Positions 45,019 through 54,798 of a stretch of 64,000 bases of DNA are shown here, piece after piece. The position numbers and the translations under genes were made by a program. Positions within the stretch are counted from its first letter, which is position 1. The number at the start of each line of letters is the position of its first letter. Under the pieces are notes generated by a model. The model did not search any database, was not told the DNA's origin, and saw only the letters and a program-made list of their open reading frames with translations. The DNA comes from CAVYWD01 sp963772225 (GTDB lineage Bacteria > Myxococcota > Myxococcia > Myxococcales > UBA5297), in contig CAVYWD010000005.1 of assembly GCA_963772225.1 (NCBI GenBank), positions 124,001 to 188,000 of the forward strand. The letters run 5' to 3'.

Positions 45019-45944
45019 CAGAGCCGCCCGCCGCCCCGGAGCCGCTCAGCGGTCTGTCGCACCGCGCCGCCAGGCACTCGGCGCAGACAGCCAAGGACGT
45101 ATTCCCACCAACGTGTGCCGTACGGCACGTAACACCGTACCGCATACCCTTCTCGTGCGAGGCCTTGCTGAAGATCCTCGCGGACGCCGTACAGCATTTG
45201 CAGCTCGAAGTCGCTCGGGGAAAGTCCCCGCTCGGACGCCAGCCTTCGGGCGTATTCGATGGCGCGGGAGTCGTGCGTCGCGATGGCGGGGTTGCGCCCC
45301 TCGCGCAAGAGTAGATTCAGGTCGTCCAAGAACGCTCGATCAAGCTCTGCACGTTCGCGGATGATGCCTTCCCCCGTCTCCCAGTACCCGCCCTTGACGA
45401 GCCGAATGCGAGCCCCGGCGGCGAGCAGGCGTCTCAGGTCGGCCCGGTTGCGGCGCAAGTACGACTGCAGGACGATGCCCACGAGGTCGCCATATTCGGT
45501 ACGCGCCTGCTCGAAAAGAAGGAGCGTGCGCGCGGTATACGCGCTCTCCTCCATATCGATGCGAACGAAGGCGCCCGTCTCGCGCGCGGCTTCGAGCACG
45601 CGGTTGAGCTGCGTTCGGCAGAGCGCCTCATCGACGTCGAGGCCGATTTGAGTGAGCTTGAGCGAGAGGTTGGCCTCGAGGCGCTCAGTATGGAGTTGGC
45701 GAATGGCTTCAATCGCCCCGTCCGCCGCGGCGACGGCCTCGGCCGGTGTGCGCAAGTGCGTCCCGACCTGATTGAGCGTGGACTTGAGCCCCTTCGCGAA
45801 GAGCGCGCGAGCCGTCGCGATTCCCGCCGCGAGGTCTTCGCCGGCGACGAAACGCCAGGCCAGGTCCCGAACCACCGGCGTGCTCACGGCCGCGCGACGA
45901 AACCAGGGCGCCTTCGCGACCGCGCCCGCGAGCTGCCGCATCAT
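45018..45944 (-). CDS. proline dehydrogenase
   Basis: A 308-residue FAD-dependent enzyme that oxidises L-proline to pyrroline-5-carboxylate. Family blocks are NLSLKLTQIGLDVDEALC, FVRIDMEESAYTARTL, IRLVKGGYWETGE, AIATHDSRAIEYARRL, FELQMLYGVREDLQ and CYVPYGTRWWEYVLGCLRR, matching monofunctional PRODH of normal size. No P5C dehydrogenase lies nearby. It sits inside the leftward polysaccharide operon and is coupled to a FemAB-like gene, an odd place for proline catabolism. It could tune an amino-acid decoration or simply be an inserted metabolic gene. Confidence 0.92.
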   Translation of the reverse strand: MMRQLAGAVAKAPWFRRAAVSTPVVRDLAWRFVAGEDLAAGIATARALFAKGLKSTLNQVGTHLRTPAEAVAAADGAIEAIRQLHTERLEANLSLKLTQIGLDVDEALCRTQLNRVLEAARETGAFVRIDMEESAYTARTLLLFEQARTEYGDLVGIVLQSYLRRNRADLRRLLAAGARIRLVKGGYWETGEGIIRERAELDRAFLDDLNLLLREGRNPAIATHDSRAIEYARRLASERGLSPSDFELQMLYGVREDLQQGLAREGYAVRCYVPYGTRWWEYVLGCLRRVPGGAVRQTAERLRGGGRL

Positions 45945-46212
45945 GATTCGTTTCCCCCTTAAGCCCGCGTCTCAATCACGCCCAGCGCCTGAAGCCCATC
46001 GAGGTCCGGCGCGCCGGCGCACTATTTCTGTTGTCGCGGGTAAGGGATGGGAAGTGCCGCGCTCGAACCACCCCTCTTGCGAGGTAGGTGGCGCGCTTTT
46101 CGCCAGGAGGCGAGAGGTCGCTTCGGCCGTCAATGAGTGCGCTCCGGAAGCGAATGCGGGAGAAGCCTGGACCGGAGTGGCGACGAGAGGCGCGGCATCC
46201 TAAGGAGGAGGG

Positions 46213-47331
46213 TCAGGCCCGATAAGCGGGGAAGAAATCGGGCCGCGGCTTCCAGATCTCGCCGCGCCGGGCCTCGAAAGCGGCCCTGTCACTCACGAGG
46301 TCGTGAAACTCGCGCTCGTCGTGAATGAGGCACGCCACACGAAAGGGAACCTGGCCGCGAGGTCCGAAGGCGCGCTTGAAGTGCAGCAGGCCGTCGTTGG
46401 GCTTGCAGCCGCCGCCCAGCACGAAGGACCTCTTTCCGGCCGCCGCCGCCCACGTCAAGGCGCGGTGCTTCAACAGGTAGTTTGGGCCGAGCGGAAACGC
46501 ATCGGCCAGCGTGCCGGCCAGGAAGGCGTACACGTGGTGCCGGGAATAGAGCAGGAGATTGGAGGAGACCACTTCCCCGCCGAGCAGCGCGTGAAAGAAC
46601 ACGTAGAAGCCGTGGAGCCGCTCGACGAGGGACTGAAAGAAAGACCGAGGAAAGTGGTACCAATCGGCCGCGCCATTTCGTTGCATGGTATGCGAGTACA
46701 CGGAGCAGAAAGCGTCGAGCCGGGCCCCTTCGAAATCCAGCTCGACCTCCAGCCCCGCGCTCTCCGCCACCCGCACCCACTTTCGGACCTTCCGGTCGTA
46801 GCTGCGCCAGAGCTCGTCCACGTTCGAGTCGAGCGCGACGACGACGTTGGGCCCGCGCTCCTCCACCGGGCTCGGCGTGTTCGCAAGCTGATCGGGAAAC
46901 AGCGAGAGCCGGGCGAAGGTCGAGACGATGCCCTCCCGCTCGCACCACCGGGCGTACTCCTGCCAGAAGAGCGCGTCGTCCGGCGAACGAGAGCCTCGGG
47001 CGAAGGGACCGCCGTAGCCGTACGGAGAGACCGCGTCCCATCGCCGTTCGCCCGCGCGGCTCCAGGGCTCGGCGGCCAGGGGGCGCAAGAGGAGCGGGAA
47101 GAGAACGGCGCCTTCGGCCTCCTCGCTCACCACGCAGACCACCCGGTCGCAGGGGCGGGCGTAGAGGCGCGCATAATCCGGGTGCGCCATCACTTCCCGG
47201 CCCGGCCAGGCGAGCCAGACCCTGCGCCATTCGTCGAGCTCGGACGGGACGTCGGCGCTCAGCACCTGGAAGCGCAGGACGCCGGTCCGCGGCTCGGACG
47301 CCTGCGCCAGGCGGTCGGGGAATGCTGCCAT
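46213..47331 (-). CDS. second FemAB/GNAT-fold protein of polysaccharide locus
   Basis: A 372-residue protein related in layout to the gene at 43885. The ATG at 47331 has GGGAGG six bases upstream. Visible blocks: WLAWPGREVMAHPDYARLY, ELWRSYDRKVRKWVRVAESA, FCSVYSHTMQRNGAADWY, GGEVVSSNLLLYSRHHVYAF and GKRSFVLGGGCKPNDGLLHF. The C-terminal FKRAFGPRG motif, like FKASLSPLR in its relative, is typical of FemAB-like proteins in polysaccharide clusters. It follows the initiating transferase by 34 bases and precedes proline dehydrogenase by 268 bases. Both FemAB genes probably modify the repeat unit with amino acids or acyl groups, by inference. Confidence 0.8.
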   Translation of the reverse strand: MAAFPDRLAQASEPRTGVLRFQVLSADVPSELDEWRRVWLAWPGREVMAHPDYARLYARPCDRVVCVVSEEAEGAVLFPLLLRPLAAEPWSRAGERRWDAVSPYGYGGPFARGSRSPDDALFWQEYARWCEREGIVSTFARLSLFPDQLANTPSPVEERGPNVVVALDSNVDELWRSYDRKVRKWVRVAESAGLEVELDFEGARLDAFCSVYSHTMQRNGAADWYHFPRSFFQSLVERLHGFYVFFHALLGGEVVSSNLLLYSRHHVYAFLAGTLADAFPLGPNYLLKHRALTWAAAAGKRSFVLGGGCKPNDGLLHFKRAFGPRGQVPFRVACLIHDEREFHDLVSDRAAFEARRGEIWKPRPDFFPAYRA

Positions 47332-47365
47332 GCTCGACCTCCCAAGGCTTCTCACCGGAAGGGGA

Positions 47366-48052
47366 TTACGCTCGCTCTGCGGTCTTCGGCTCGGGGCTGC
47401 GCCGTGGCTTTCCCGCGGCGGCACCCGTCTCGGCGCTCGGCAAGGGGGCTCCGATGCTGGCGGCGTCCTGGGTCTCCGCCACGTCGGAACGGCGGACGAC
47501 CTGCATCAGGGTCATGACCACGATCTTCAGGTCGAGCCAAAGGCTCCAGTGGTCCACGTACCAGACGTCGAGTTTGAGCCGGTCGCGGAACTTCAGGACG
47601 TGGCGGCCGTTCACCGCCGCCCAGCCGGTGACTCCCGGGCGCATGTCGTGCCGGCGCCGCTCGTTGGGGGAATACTGGTCGAGGTATTCCATCAAGAGCG
47701 GGCGAGGCCCCACCAGGCTCATCTCACCGCGCAGCACGTTCCAGAGCTCGGGGAGCTCATCCAGGCTCGTCGCGCGTAAAAAGCGCCCAAAGCGCGTGAC
47801 TCGGTTTCGGTCAGTGAGGTACCAGACCTCGTCCGAGCGGGGAGCGCGCATGGTCCTGAATTTGAGAATGGTGAAGGGCTTTCCCTTGAACCCAGGGCGC
47901 GTCTGACGGAAGAGAACGGGCGGGCCCTGCGCGGCGAGGGAGGCGATTGCGACGGCGCCGAGGACCGGTGAGAAGAGAGCCCCCGCGGCGGCCGCGCCAG
48001 CAAGGTCCAAGGCGCGCTTGGCGAGGAGGATGGTCCCTTTTCGAGTGCTCAT
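47366..48052 (-). CDS. initiating sugar transferase (undecaprenyl-phosphate sugar phosphotransferase, PglC-like)
   Basis: A 228-residue monotopic phosphoglycosyl transferase. The N terminus is one reentrant hydrophobic helix (AKRALDLAGAAAAGALFSPVLG), followed by FRQTRPGFKGKPFTILKFRTM, DELPELWNVLRGEMSLVGPRPLL (catalytic Asp-Glu pair at DELPEL) and RPGVTGWAAVNGR. It lacks the extra N-terminal membrane domain of WbaP, so it belongs to the small PglC type. It starts the repeat unit by moving a phospho-sugar to undecaprenyl phosphate. It is the first gene of the leftward operon, and the PglD-like gene is transcribed divergently. Confidence 0.93.
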   Translation of the reverse strand: MSTRKGTILLAKRALDLAGAAAAGALFSPVLGAVAIASLAAQGPPVLFRQTRPGFKGKPFTILKFRTMRAPRSDEVWYLTDRNRVTRFGRFLRATSLDELPELWNVLRGEMSLVGPRPLLMEYLDQYSPNERRRHDMRPGVTGWAAVNGRHVLKFRDRLKLDVWYVDHWSLWLDLKIVVMTLMQVVRRSDVAETQDAASIGAPLPSAETGAAAGKPRRSPEPKTAERA

Positions 48053-48470
48053 ATCTCGCTCGGTCTCGCATTCCTAGTGCCCCGGCAAATCGGAGTCCGG
48101 AGAGGGCCGGGCCCCTCTCTCTCGCCCCGTCATGAATGTTTCCAGTGCGAGATACGCCGCGTCGATCGCCTGAAAGGCGGGGACGACCCGCCAGCATTCG
48201 CGTCGGCCTTAGGGCGCTCAACCGTGGGTTTCGGCGCGGCCGCGCGCACCGGCACAGATGGGCGATGGATCCGCGCGATGAATGGTGAGAGCCTCCCGCG
48301 CACCTTCAATGCCTGCGCAGCCGCGTCCAGTGCAGAATCGACACCCTTCCGGTCGACGGAGCTCACGAAATTGCGCGCTCGATGAGCCGATTCGCCCGTC
48401 AAGCTAAGGCGAAAGAGTTTCCTGCAGGCGAGCGCCGCATCGGCCAATTCTTCATTAATGGGAGTAGTTC
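48053..48470. other. about 420-base divergent spacer inside the polysaccharide locus
   Basis: Lies between the initiating transferase and the PglD-like gene and should contain promoters for the leftward nine-gene unit and the rightward unit. Short frames on both strands have no recognisable features. Confidence 0.5.
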
Positions 48471-49139
48471 ATGGCATACGCGGGGAGGCTTCTCGTCTTC
48501 GGAGCCAGCGGCCACGGCAAGGTCGTCGCTGACGCCGGTCGCTCTTCGGGGCTGACACCGGCGGGGTTTCTGGACGAGGACGAATCGAAGGATCTCAGCG
48601 AGTTCTGCAATCTGCCGGTACTCAGCTGGGTGCGCTTCCGGCGCGAGCTGAATCTGTGGAGAGGGTGCGTCGTCGGCCTCGGCGTGGGCGACAACGGCGC
48701 CCGCGAACGTTGCTACGAGAGGGTTTGCGCCGCTGGTTTGGAGGTAGGCACCATCGTGCACGAGGAAGCCGTGGTCGCGCCGAGCGCTTTCCTCGGGGCG
48801 GGGACCGTCGTCATGGCGCTGGCGGCGGTGAACCCCGGTGCACGCGTCGGCGAGGGCGCCATCCTCAACACGGGCTCGGTCGTCGAGCACGACAATTGCC
48901 TCGGCCGGTTCGTGCACCTCTCGCCGAACAGCGCCCTTGGCGGGCACGTCACCATCGGCGACCGGGCGCACCTGGGCTTGGGCGCCGTGGTGCTCCCCGG
49001 CGTCCGAATCGGCGCAGACGTCCGGGTCGGGGCCGGCGCCGTGGTGACCCGGGACGTTCGCGACGGCTTCACCGTTGTCGGCGTGCCGGCGAAGCCCGTT
49101 CGGTGGGCGCGCGCCGCTCGAGGCGCCGGCGGCCGGTGA
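48471..49139 (+). CDS. PglD/NeuD-family sugar O- or N-acetyltransferase
   Basis: A 222-residue protein with an N-terminal Rossmann-like domain (LLVFGASGHGKVVADAG, GFLDEDESKD) and a C-terminal left-handed beta-helix of hexapeptide repeats (AILNTGSVVEHDNCLGR, HLSPNSALGGHVTIGDR). The general base His is in VVEHD. PglD enzymes acetylate the 4-amino group of UDP-bacillosamine precursors and NeuD acetylates sialic acid. A PglC-like transferase next door fits N-acetyl amino sugar chemistry, though the aminotransferase (PglE) is not in the window. GGAG lies about eight bases upstream. Confidence 0.88.
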   Translation: MAYAGRLLVFGASGHGKVVADAGRSSGLTPAGFLDEDESKDLSEFCNLPVLSWVRFRRELNLWRGCVVGLGVGDNGARERCYERVCAAGLEVGTIVHEEAVVAPSAFLGAGTVVMALAAVNPGARVGEGAILNTGSVVEHDNCLGRFVHLSPNSALGGHVTIGDRAHLGLGAVVLPGVRIGADVRVGAGAVVTRDVRDGFTVVGVPAKPVRWARAARGAGGR

Positions 49140-49274
49140 AAAGGGCGGTCGCTTTCGAGCCATGTGCCGTCGATTCGCTCCCCAGCAACGCCCGCTTGCT
49201 CCAGACCGCCACAATCGCCAGATCCGCATGGCCTTCGTGGGCGTTGCACTTTCAGACTTTTCAGGGGGACCGTA

Positions 49275-51200
49275 ATGATTCGCGCTGAGGCGCGGCTTTG
49301 GCCGGAGGCCCGCGTGGCCCGGCACGTGGCAATCCTCTCATTCGATGCCCTTGCCACCTCCGTCGCGTTTCTGACGGCCATCCTCGTGCGCTTTGAAGGA
49401 CACGTGCCGGCCGACTGGAAGAGGCCTTTCTTGTTGGCCCTGCCGCTCTTGGTCGGAATCCGGGTGACCGCCTTCGTCATCGCCCGGCTCCATTGCTGGT
49501 CCTTCGCCATGTCCGGCCTCTCCGAGGCCCTCCGCCTGGCGTTCGCCTCGCTGGCCGGGAGCGTGGTGTTCGTACCTGCGTATTCGATGCTCACCGAGGC
49601 GGCGTTTCCCAGGTCCGTCTGGGCGCTGGAATTCTTCTCCTCGACCACGCTCATCGCCGGCTGGCGGTTCGGCCCCCGAATCGGCCTGGGCTGGTGGGGT
49701 GAGTATCTGAGGAGCCGCTCGAGCGCGGCGCGCACGCTCGTGGTCGGCACGGGCAACTCCGCCGAGACCCTGGCCCGCGACCTACAGCGCAACCCGGAGA
49801 GCCGCTACTACGTCGTGGGCTTCATCGACGAGCAGCGGTCGACCAGCGGCATGCGGATCGCCGGGCGCCCGGTGCTCGGTGCTCTCTGTGACCTCCCGGC
49901 CCTCATCGCGCGGCATCGGATCGCGACGGTCCTCTTGGCCATCCACCTCCCGGCAAAGACCGTGCGCGAGATCCTGGGAATGTGCGACCAGCTGCGCGCG
50001 CGCTTCAAGATCATCCCTGCCTCGTTCACCGACCTCGACAAGCGGGTCTCGGCCGCGCTGCTCCACGATCTCTCCCCAGAAGACCTCCTGCCTCGGGACG
50101 AGGTCGCCTTCGACGCGTCGGAGATCGAAGCGCTGGTTCGCGGCCGCACCGCCCTCGTCACCGGCGCCGGCGGCTCCATTGGCGGCGAGATTCGCCGCCA
50201 GCTCGTCCGCTATGGAGCGAGCCGTTTGATCCTCGTGGACCTGAACGAGAACGAGCTCTACCTCCGAAGCCGAGAGCTCGCCCAGCAGTGGCCCAAGGTC
50301 CAAGTCTGCGCCGAGGTGGCCGACATCCGCGAGCTCGGGCCGCTCTTGCGCCTGGGCGAGCGGCACCGGCCCGAGTTCGTCCTGCACGCGGCCGCCCACA
50401 AGCACGTCCCGCTCATGGAGGACGCGCCCGAGGAGGCGGTCAAGAACAACGTCTTCGGCACCCTGAACGCCGCGCAAATGGCGAGCCAGTGCGGCGCCCA
50501 GAGGTTCGTCCTCATTTCCACCGACAAGGCGGTCAACCCCACCTCGGTCATGGGCGTCTCCAAGCGTGTCGCGGAGCTCGTGGTGAGAGAGGTCGCGCGC
50601 TCGTCGCAGACGCGGATGACGGCGGTGAGGTTCGGCAACGTTTTGGGCTCGGCCGGGAGCGTGGTTCCGCTGTTCAAGCAGCAGATCGCCCGGGGCGGCC
50701 CGGTCACGGTCACACACCGCGAATGCACGCGCTACTTCATGACCGTCTCCGAGGCGGTGGGCCTCGTGCTCCTCGCCGGCCTGGGCGGCTACGGCGAGCT
50801 CTGCGTCCTGGAGATGGGCGAGCCCCTTCGCATCGCGGACCTCGCCAAGAGTCTCATCACCATGTCCGGCCACGTCCCTGACGCGGAGATCGCGCTCGTC
50901 TACACCGGCTTGCGCCCCGGCGAGAAGCTCCACGAGGAGCTGCTCACCGAGCAGGAAGAGCACACGCTGAAAATCCGCAATCGCATCCGCGTGGCTCAGA
51001 GCGCCGCGCCCCCGCGCGATCTCGGTGCTCGGCTGGCCGAGCTGAAGCTCCTCGCGGACGAAGGCGATCGAGAAGGGGTCCTGCGCGCCCTGCGCCTCCT
51101 CGTCCCCACCTACCGAGCGCCGGTCCCTGACGATCCGGCGAAGGCGCGGGCGGAGCTTCCGGCTCGAGAGCGAAGCGTCGGCATCGTCGCCGCGTTGTAG
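49275..51200 (+). CDS. FlaA1/WbpM/CapD-like nucleotide-sugar 4,6-dehydratase
   Basis: A 641-residue enzyme with four N-terminal membrane helices (about residues 15-150), a first nucleotide-binding domain (LVVGTGNSAETLARDL) and a catalytic SDR domain starting at TGAGGSIGGEIRRQLV. The HAAAHKHVPLMEDAPEEAVK and STDKAVNPTSVMGVSKR blocks are diagnostic; Met replaces the usual catalytic Tyr, as in WbpM. It converts UDP-GlcNAc to a 4-keto-6-deoxy sugar, the first step to QuiNAc, FucNAc or bacillosamine. ATG at 49275 follows AGGGGGA. PglC- and PglD-like neighbours make a bacillosamine-type route plausible. Confidence 0.92.
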   Translation: MIRAEARLWPEARVARHVAILSFDALATSVAFLTAILVRFEGHVPADWKRPFLLALPLLVGIRVTAFVIARLHCWSFAMSGLSEALRLAFASLAGSVVFVPAYSMLTEAAFPRSVWALEFFSSTTLIAGWRFGPRIGLGWWGEYLRSRSSAARTLVVGTGNSAETLARDLQRNPESRYYVVGFIDEQRSTSGMRIAGRPVLGALCDLPALIARHRIATVLLAIHLPAKTVREILGMCDQLRARFKIIPASFTDLDKRVSAALLHDLSPEDLLPRDEVAFDASEIEALVRGRTALVTGAGGSIGGEIRRQLVRYGASRLILVDLNENELYLRSRELAQQWPKVQVCAEVADIRELGPLLRLGERHRPEFVLHAAAHKHVPLMEDAPEEAVKNNVFGTLNAAQMASQCGAQRFVLISTDKAVNPTSVMGVSKRVAELVVREVARSSQTRMTAVRFGNVLGSAGSVVPLFKQQIARGGPVTVTHRECTRYFMTVSEAVGLVLLAGLGGYGELCVLEMGEPLRIADLAKSLITMSGHVPDAEIALVYTGLRPGEKLHEELLTEQEEHTLKIRNRIRVAQSAAPPRDLGARLAELKLLADEGDREGVLRALRLLVPTYRAPVPDDPAKARAELPARERSVGIVAAL

Positions 51201-51243
51201 AGGCTTTGCGCTCGCTGCCGGACACTGAGGGGAGATTGCTTCG

Positions 51244-53551
51244 ATGAACGAATTTCCGCGATCCGATGAGAAGAAGGGCCTCGATGAGAAGAAGAACCTC
51301 GGCGTCTGGTCGGCGCCTCAGCGCGAGGCGCGGCCGGGGGTCTTCTTCGACAAAGGCCAAGCTCGGAGCGCCAGCGAGCAGGAGCCGAGTCTCTCGGACT
51401 ACTTGCAGGTCATCTCCGAGCGGAGGTGGACGATCGCCGGCATCACCTTCGGGTGCGTGGCCGTCTCGCTGGTCTACCTCGTCCTGGCCGCGCCTCGTTA
51501 CTCATCGGACACGCTCATCCAGGTCGAGGCGAAGGCGAGCGAGGCCTCCGGGCTCGAAGAGCTCTTGGGCGGGCGAGACAAGCCATCGCTCGCAGGCGAG
51601 TCCGAATCCCAGGCGGAGATCGAGATCCTCCGGTCGCGGATGATCCTCGGCGCGGTGGTCGACGAGCTCGGCCTGGACGTCCAGGCGTCTCCCCGAAGGT
51701 TCCCCATCATCGGCGCGGCCATCGCGCGCCATGACTCGGGTGCTGCGCCTGCCTCGCCCGTGCTGGGGCTGTCCCGCTTCTGCTGGGGCGGCGAACGGAT
51801 TCCGGCTCTCGCGCCTGGAGGTGCCCGACGACCTTCTCGGCGAGGAGCTGCAGCTCACGGCGCTGGAGGACGGGCGCTACCGCCTCGAGCACGAGGGCGA
51901 CGTTCTGCTCGAGGGGAAGGTGGGGGAGCTCGCCCGCTCGGGCCCGGAGCGGCCAGTGTCGCTCCACGTCTCGGAGCTGATCGCGCGCCCCGGCTCGCAG
52001 TTCATCCTGGCGAGGCGCCGCCGCGACGATGTCGTGGGGACGCTCCAAGACGACCTGCGCGTCACCGAGAAGGCGAAGAAGTCGGGGATCCTCGTCCTCT
52101 CCCTCGACGGCCCCGACCCCGCGAAGGTGGCCTCCATCCTCGACGCCATCGCCACTCGGTTCCTCCGCCAGAAGCTCGAGCGGAGCTCGGCCGAAGTGAC
52201 GCATATCCTGGAATTCCTCGATTCCCAGCTCCCCACGCTGAGACGGAACCTCGACGCCGCGGAGGCCGCGCTCAATGTCTTCCAACAGAAGAAAGGAGCT
52301 CTGAGCGTCACCCTGGAGTCGAGCGCCTTCCTGGCGCGGAGCGTGGAGATCGACAAAGAGCTCTCCGCCCTGGAGCAGCAGCGCTCCGAGCTGCGCCAGA
52401 GCTACACCGAGAACCACCCCTTGGTCGCGGCCCTCAACTCCAAGGCGGAAAAGCTGCGCGCGCGGCTGGGGGAGATGAACGGTCGGCTGCGCGAGCTCCC
52501 CTCCACGGACCTCGAGTCCGCGCGCCTGGGCCGCGACGTCAAGGTGGCGACCGATCTCTACCTGTCGCTCCTCGGAAGGGCGCAGCAGCTTCGCGTGGCG
52601 AAGTCAGGGGCCATCCCCGACGCCGTCGTCATCGACCGCGCGCTCGTCCCCATTCGCCGCTCGAGCCCGAAGCCGCCGCTGGTGCTCGTCTTGGCGACCA
52701 TGCTGGGCCTCGGCGCCGGCCTCGCCGCCGCGCTCGGGGGCAAGTCGCTCGAGCGCGGGACGCAGGACGCCGAGGAGGTCGAGCGCGGGACCGGCCTGCC
52801 CGTCATCGCCTCCGTCCCGCGCAGTGAGAGCCAACTCGAGCTGGTGCGCGCCGCCATCCGCCGGGGCCAGGTGGCGCTGCCGGTCCTCTCCGAGCTCGAC
52901 CCCGAGGACCCAGCCATCGAGAACCTGCGCACCCTGCGCACCAGCCTCCAGTTCGCGCTCGCCGGCCCGCAGCGCAACGTGGTGGCGGTGCTGGGCTCGG
53001 GGCCGGAGGTCGGCAAGTCGTTCGTGAGCGTGAACCTGGCCCACGTCCTGGCCGCCGCCGACCGCAAGATCCTGCTGATGGACTGCGACCTGCGCCGGGG
53101 CCGGCTCCATCGATATTTCGGAGTCTCCCGACAGCCCGGCGTCTCGGACGTGGTGAGCGGGGCGGCCACGTTCGACGATGCGCTGGTCCGGGTGGGCCGC
53201 CTCGACGTGGTCCCGGCGGGGACCTTGTCGCCCAACCCCGCGGAGCTGCTCGCGCGCGCGAGCTTCGAGAAGCTCCTCGCCGAGGCCTCGCGCCGCTACG
53301 AGATCGTCGTCGTGGATACCGCGCCCATCCTGGCGGTCGCAGACCCGCTCCTCGTCGCGCGCCTCGCCGGCCTCAACCTCCTCGTGTTCCGGGCCTTCAA
53401 GAGCCCGCTCCGAGAGATCGGGCTCGCGGTGCGCCGGCTCGCCAACAGCGGCATCCAGGTTCAGGGGATCGTGCTGAACGACGTGCGCAAGGACCGCAGC
53501 ATGTACGGCTTGTACCAGACCCACGAATGGAGGCCGAAGCTGAAGGCCTAG
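51244..53551 (+). CDS. Wzz/BY-kinase polysaccharide co-polymerase (frameshifted)
   Basis: About 768 residues in two frames; length is 3n+1. The first part has a soluble leader, Wzz domain (LSDYLQVISERRWTIAGITF, first membrane helix at about 60-80) and RSRMILGAVVDELGLDV. Near 51790-51805 one extra base separates GLSRFCWGGE from RLSRLEVPDDLLGEELQL. The rest has a long coiled coil (LDAAEAALNVFQQKKG), a second membrane helix (LVLVLATMLGLGAGL), then a BY-kinase domain with Walker A GSGPEVGKSFVSVNL, Walker A' ILLMDCDLRRGRLH and Walker B IVVVDTAPILAV. The C-terminal tyrosine cluster is short (MYGLYQ). It controls chain length and export with the Wza protein encoded one base downstream. Confidence 0.88.
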
Positions 53552-53552
53552 G

Positions 53553-54737
53553 ATGGAGCAGATCGTGAAGCTCAGCCCGCTGCTGTCGTTTCTTCTGCTG
53601 CTCGCCGGGTGCGCGCTCGCGCCCGGCATGCGGATGGACGAGAGCGCCGCCGAGGATCGCGCTCGGGCCCACGCCAAGCCGGGCACCGAGGAGGCGAGCT
53701 ACCGCGTCCAGCCCCTCACCGCGGAGCTCGTGACCCGCCTCGCCCTGGAGCGGCGCTGGGCCAAGACCAGCTCCGGGCCCGACCCCTTGGCCAAGGAGGC
53801 CAGGGACTACGTCTATCGCGTGGCCCCCTTCGACGTCCTGACCATCACCGTCTGGGGCCACCCGGAGCTGACCATCCCCGCCGGCGAGTTTCGGGCGCCG
53901 GAGTCCTCGGGGAACATGGTCGGTCCCGACGGGACCATCTTTTACCCGTACGTGGGCCTGGTCGAGGTGGCGGGCAAGACCCTGTTCGAGATTCGCCAGC
54001 TCCTCGCGAAGCGACTCGGTGAGTTCGTGGAGCACCCGCAGCTCGACGTGCGCGTGGCGGCCTTTCGAGGCAAGAGGATCCAGGTGACGGGCCAGGTGGC
54101 GACCCCTTCGACGCTGCCCATCACCGACGTCCCGCTCCGAGTCCAGGACGCCATCGCCGCGTCCAAGGGGCCCACGCCGGACGCCGACCTCCAGCGCGTG
54201 ACCCTCACCCGGGACGGGACCGCCATCCAGCTCAACCTGCTCGCGGCCTATGAAGCCGGAGAGGTTTTGCAGAACTGGCTCCTCAAAGATGGCGACATCG
54301 TCTACGTCCCCGATCGGCGTCAGACGAGCTCGGTGATCGTCATGGGTGAGGTGCGCGCACCGGCGGTGAGGGTGATCCAGAACGGGCGCCTCTCGCTGGC
54401 CGAGGCCCTCGGCGAGAGCGGCCCGGGCATCATGCCGGGCGGCGCCGGCGCGCCGGTAGGAGGCGGGCCGGGCGGCCTCGACCCAGTGGCCGCGAACACG
54501 GCGAAGATCTACGTGATCCGAGGCGACTACAACACGCCGAAGATCTACCGGCTCGACGCCCGATCCCCCGACGCCTACCTCCTGGCCGTGCAGTTTCCCC
54601 TGCTGCCCCGAGACGTGGTCTTCGTCTCGACGAACGAGCTGACCCGCTGGAGCCGCACGCTGGCGCAGATCCTGCCGACCATCCAGGGCATCTGGTACGT
54701 CTGGGATCTCACCTACCGTACGAGCACGGGCCACTGA
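53553..54737 (+). CDS. Wza-type polysaccharide export outer-membrane lipoprotein
   Basis: A 394-residue lipoprotein with signal peptide ending LLAGC. The poly_export domain reads VAPFDVLTITVWGHPELTIP and GTIFYPYVGLVEVAGKTLFE, followed by SLBB-type repeats (RIQVTGQVATPSTLPITDVP; VIVMGEVRAPAVRVIQNGRL). A Gly/Pro-rich loop lies at about residues 290-310. The C terminus is amphipathic (TLAQILPTIQGIWYVWDLTY), as in the helical barrel of Wza. It forms the outer-membrane exit pore for the polymer and starts one base after the BY-kinase stop. Confidence 0.93.
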   Translation: MEQIVKLSPLLSFLLLLAGCALAPGMRMDESAAEDRARAHAKPGTEEASYRVQPLTAELVTRLALERRWAKTSSGPDPLAKEARDYVYRVAPFDVLTITVWGHPELTIPAGEFRAPESSGNMVGPDGTIFYPYVGLVEVAGKTLFEIRQLLAKRLGEFVEHPQLDVRVAAFRGKRIQVTGQVATPSTLPITDVPLRVQDAIAASKGPTPDADLQRVTLTRDGTAIQLNLLAAYEAGEVLQNWLLKDGDIVYVPDRRQTSSVIVMGEVRAPAVRVIQNGRLSLAEALGESGPGIMPGGAGAPVGGGPGGLDPVAANTAKIYVIRGDYNTPKIYRLDARSPDAYLLAVQFPLLPRDVVFVSTNELTRWSRTLAQILPTIQGIWYVWDLTYRTSTGH

Positions 54738-54745
54738 GGCCCGTG

Positions 54746-54776
54746 GCGCGCCCGTCGACGGAATCGGCGGGCGCGC
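54746..54776. terminator. candidate bidirectional terminator hairpin
   Basis: GCGCGCCCG (54746-54754) pairs perfectly with CGGGCGCGC (54768-54776) around a 13-base loop, midway between the stop codons of the convergent Wza and coiled-coil lipoprotein genes. Confidence 0.5.
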
Positions 54777-54798
54777 TCGAAGAGCCCAAGGGCCCCGA

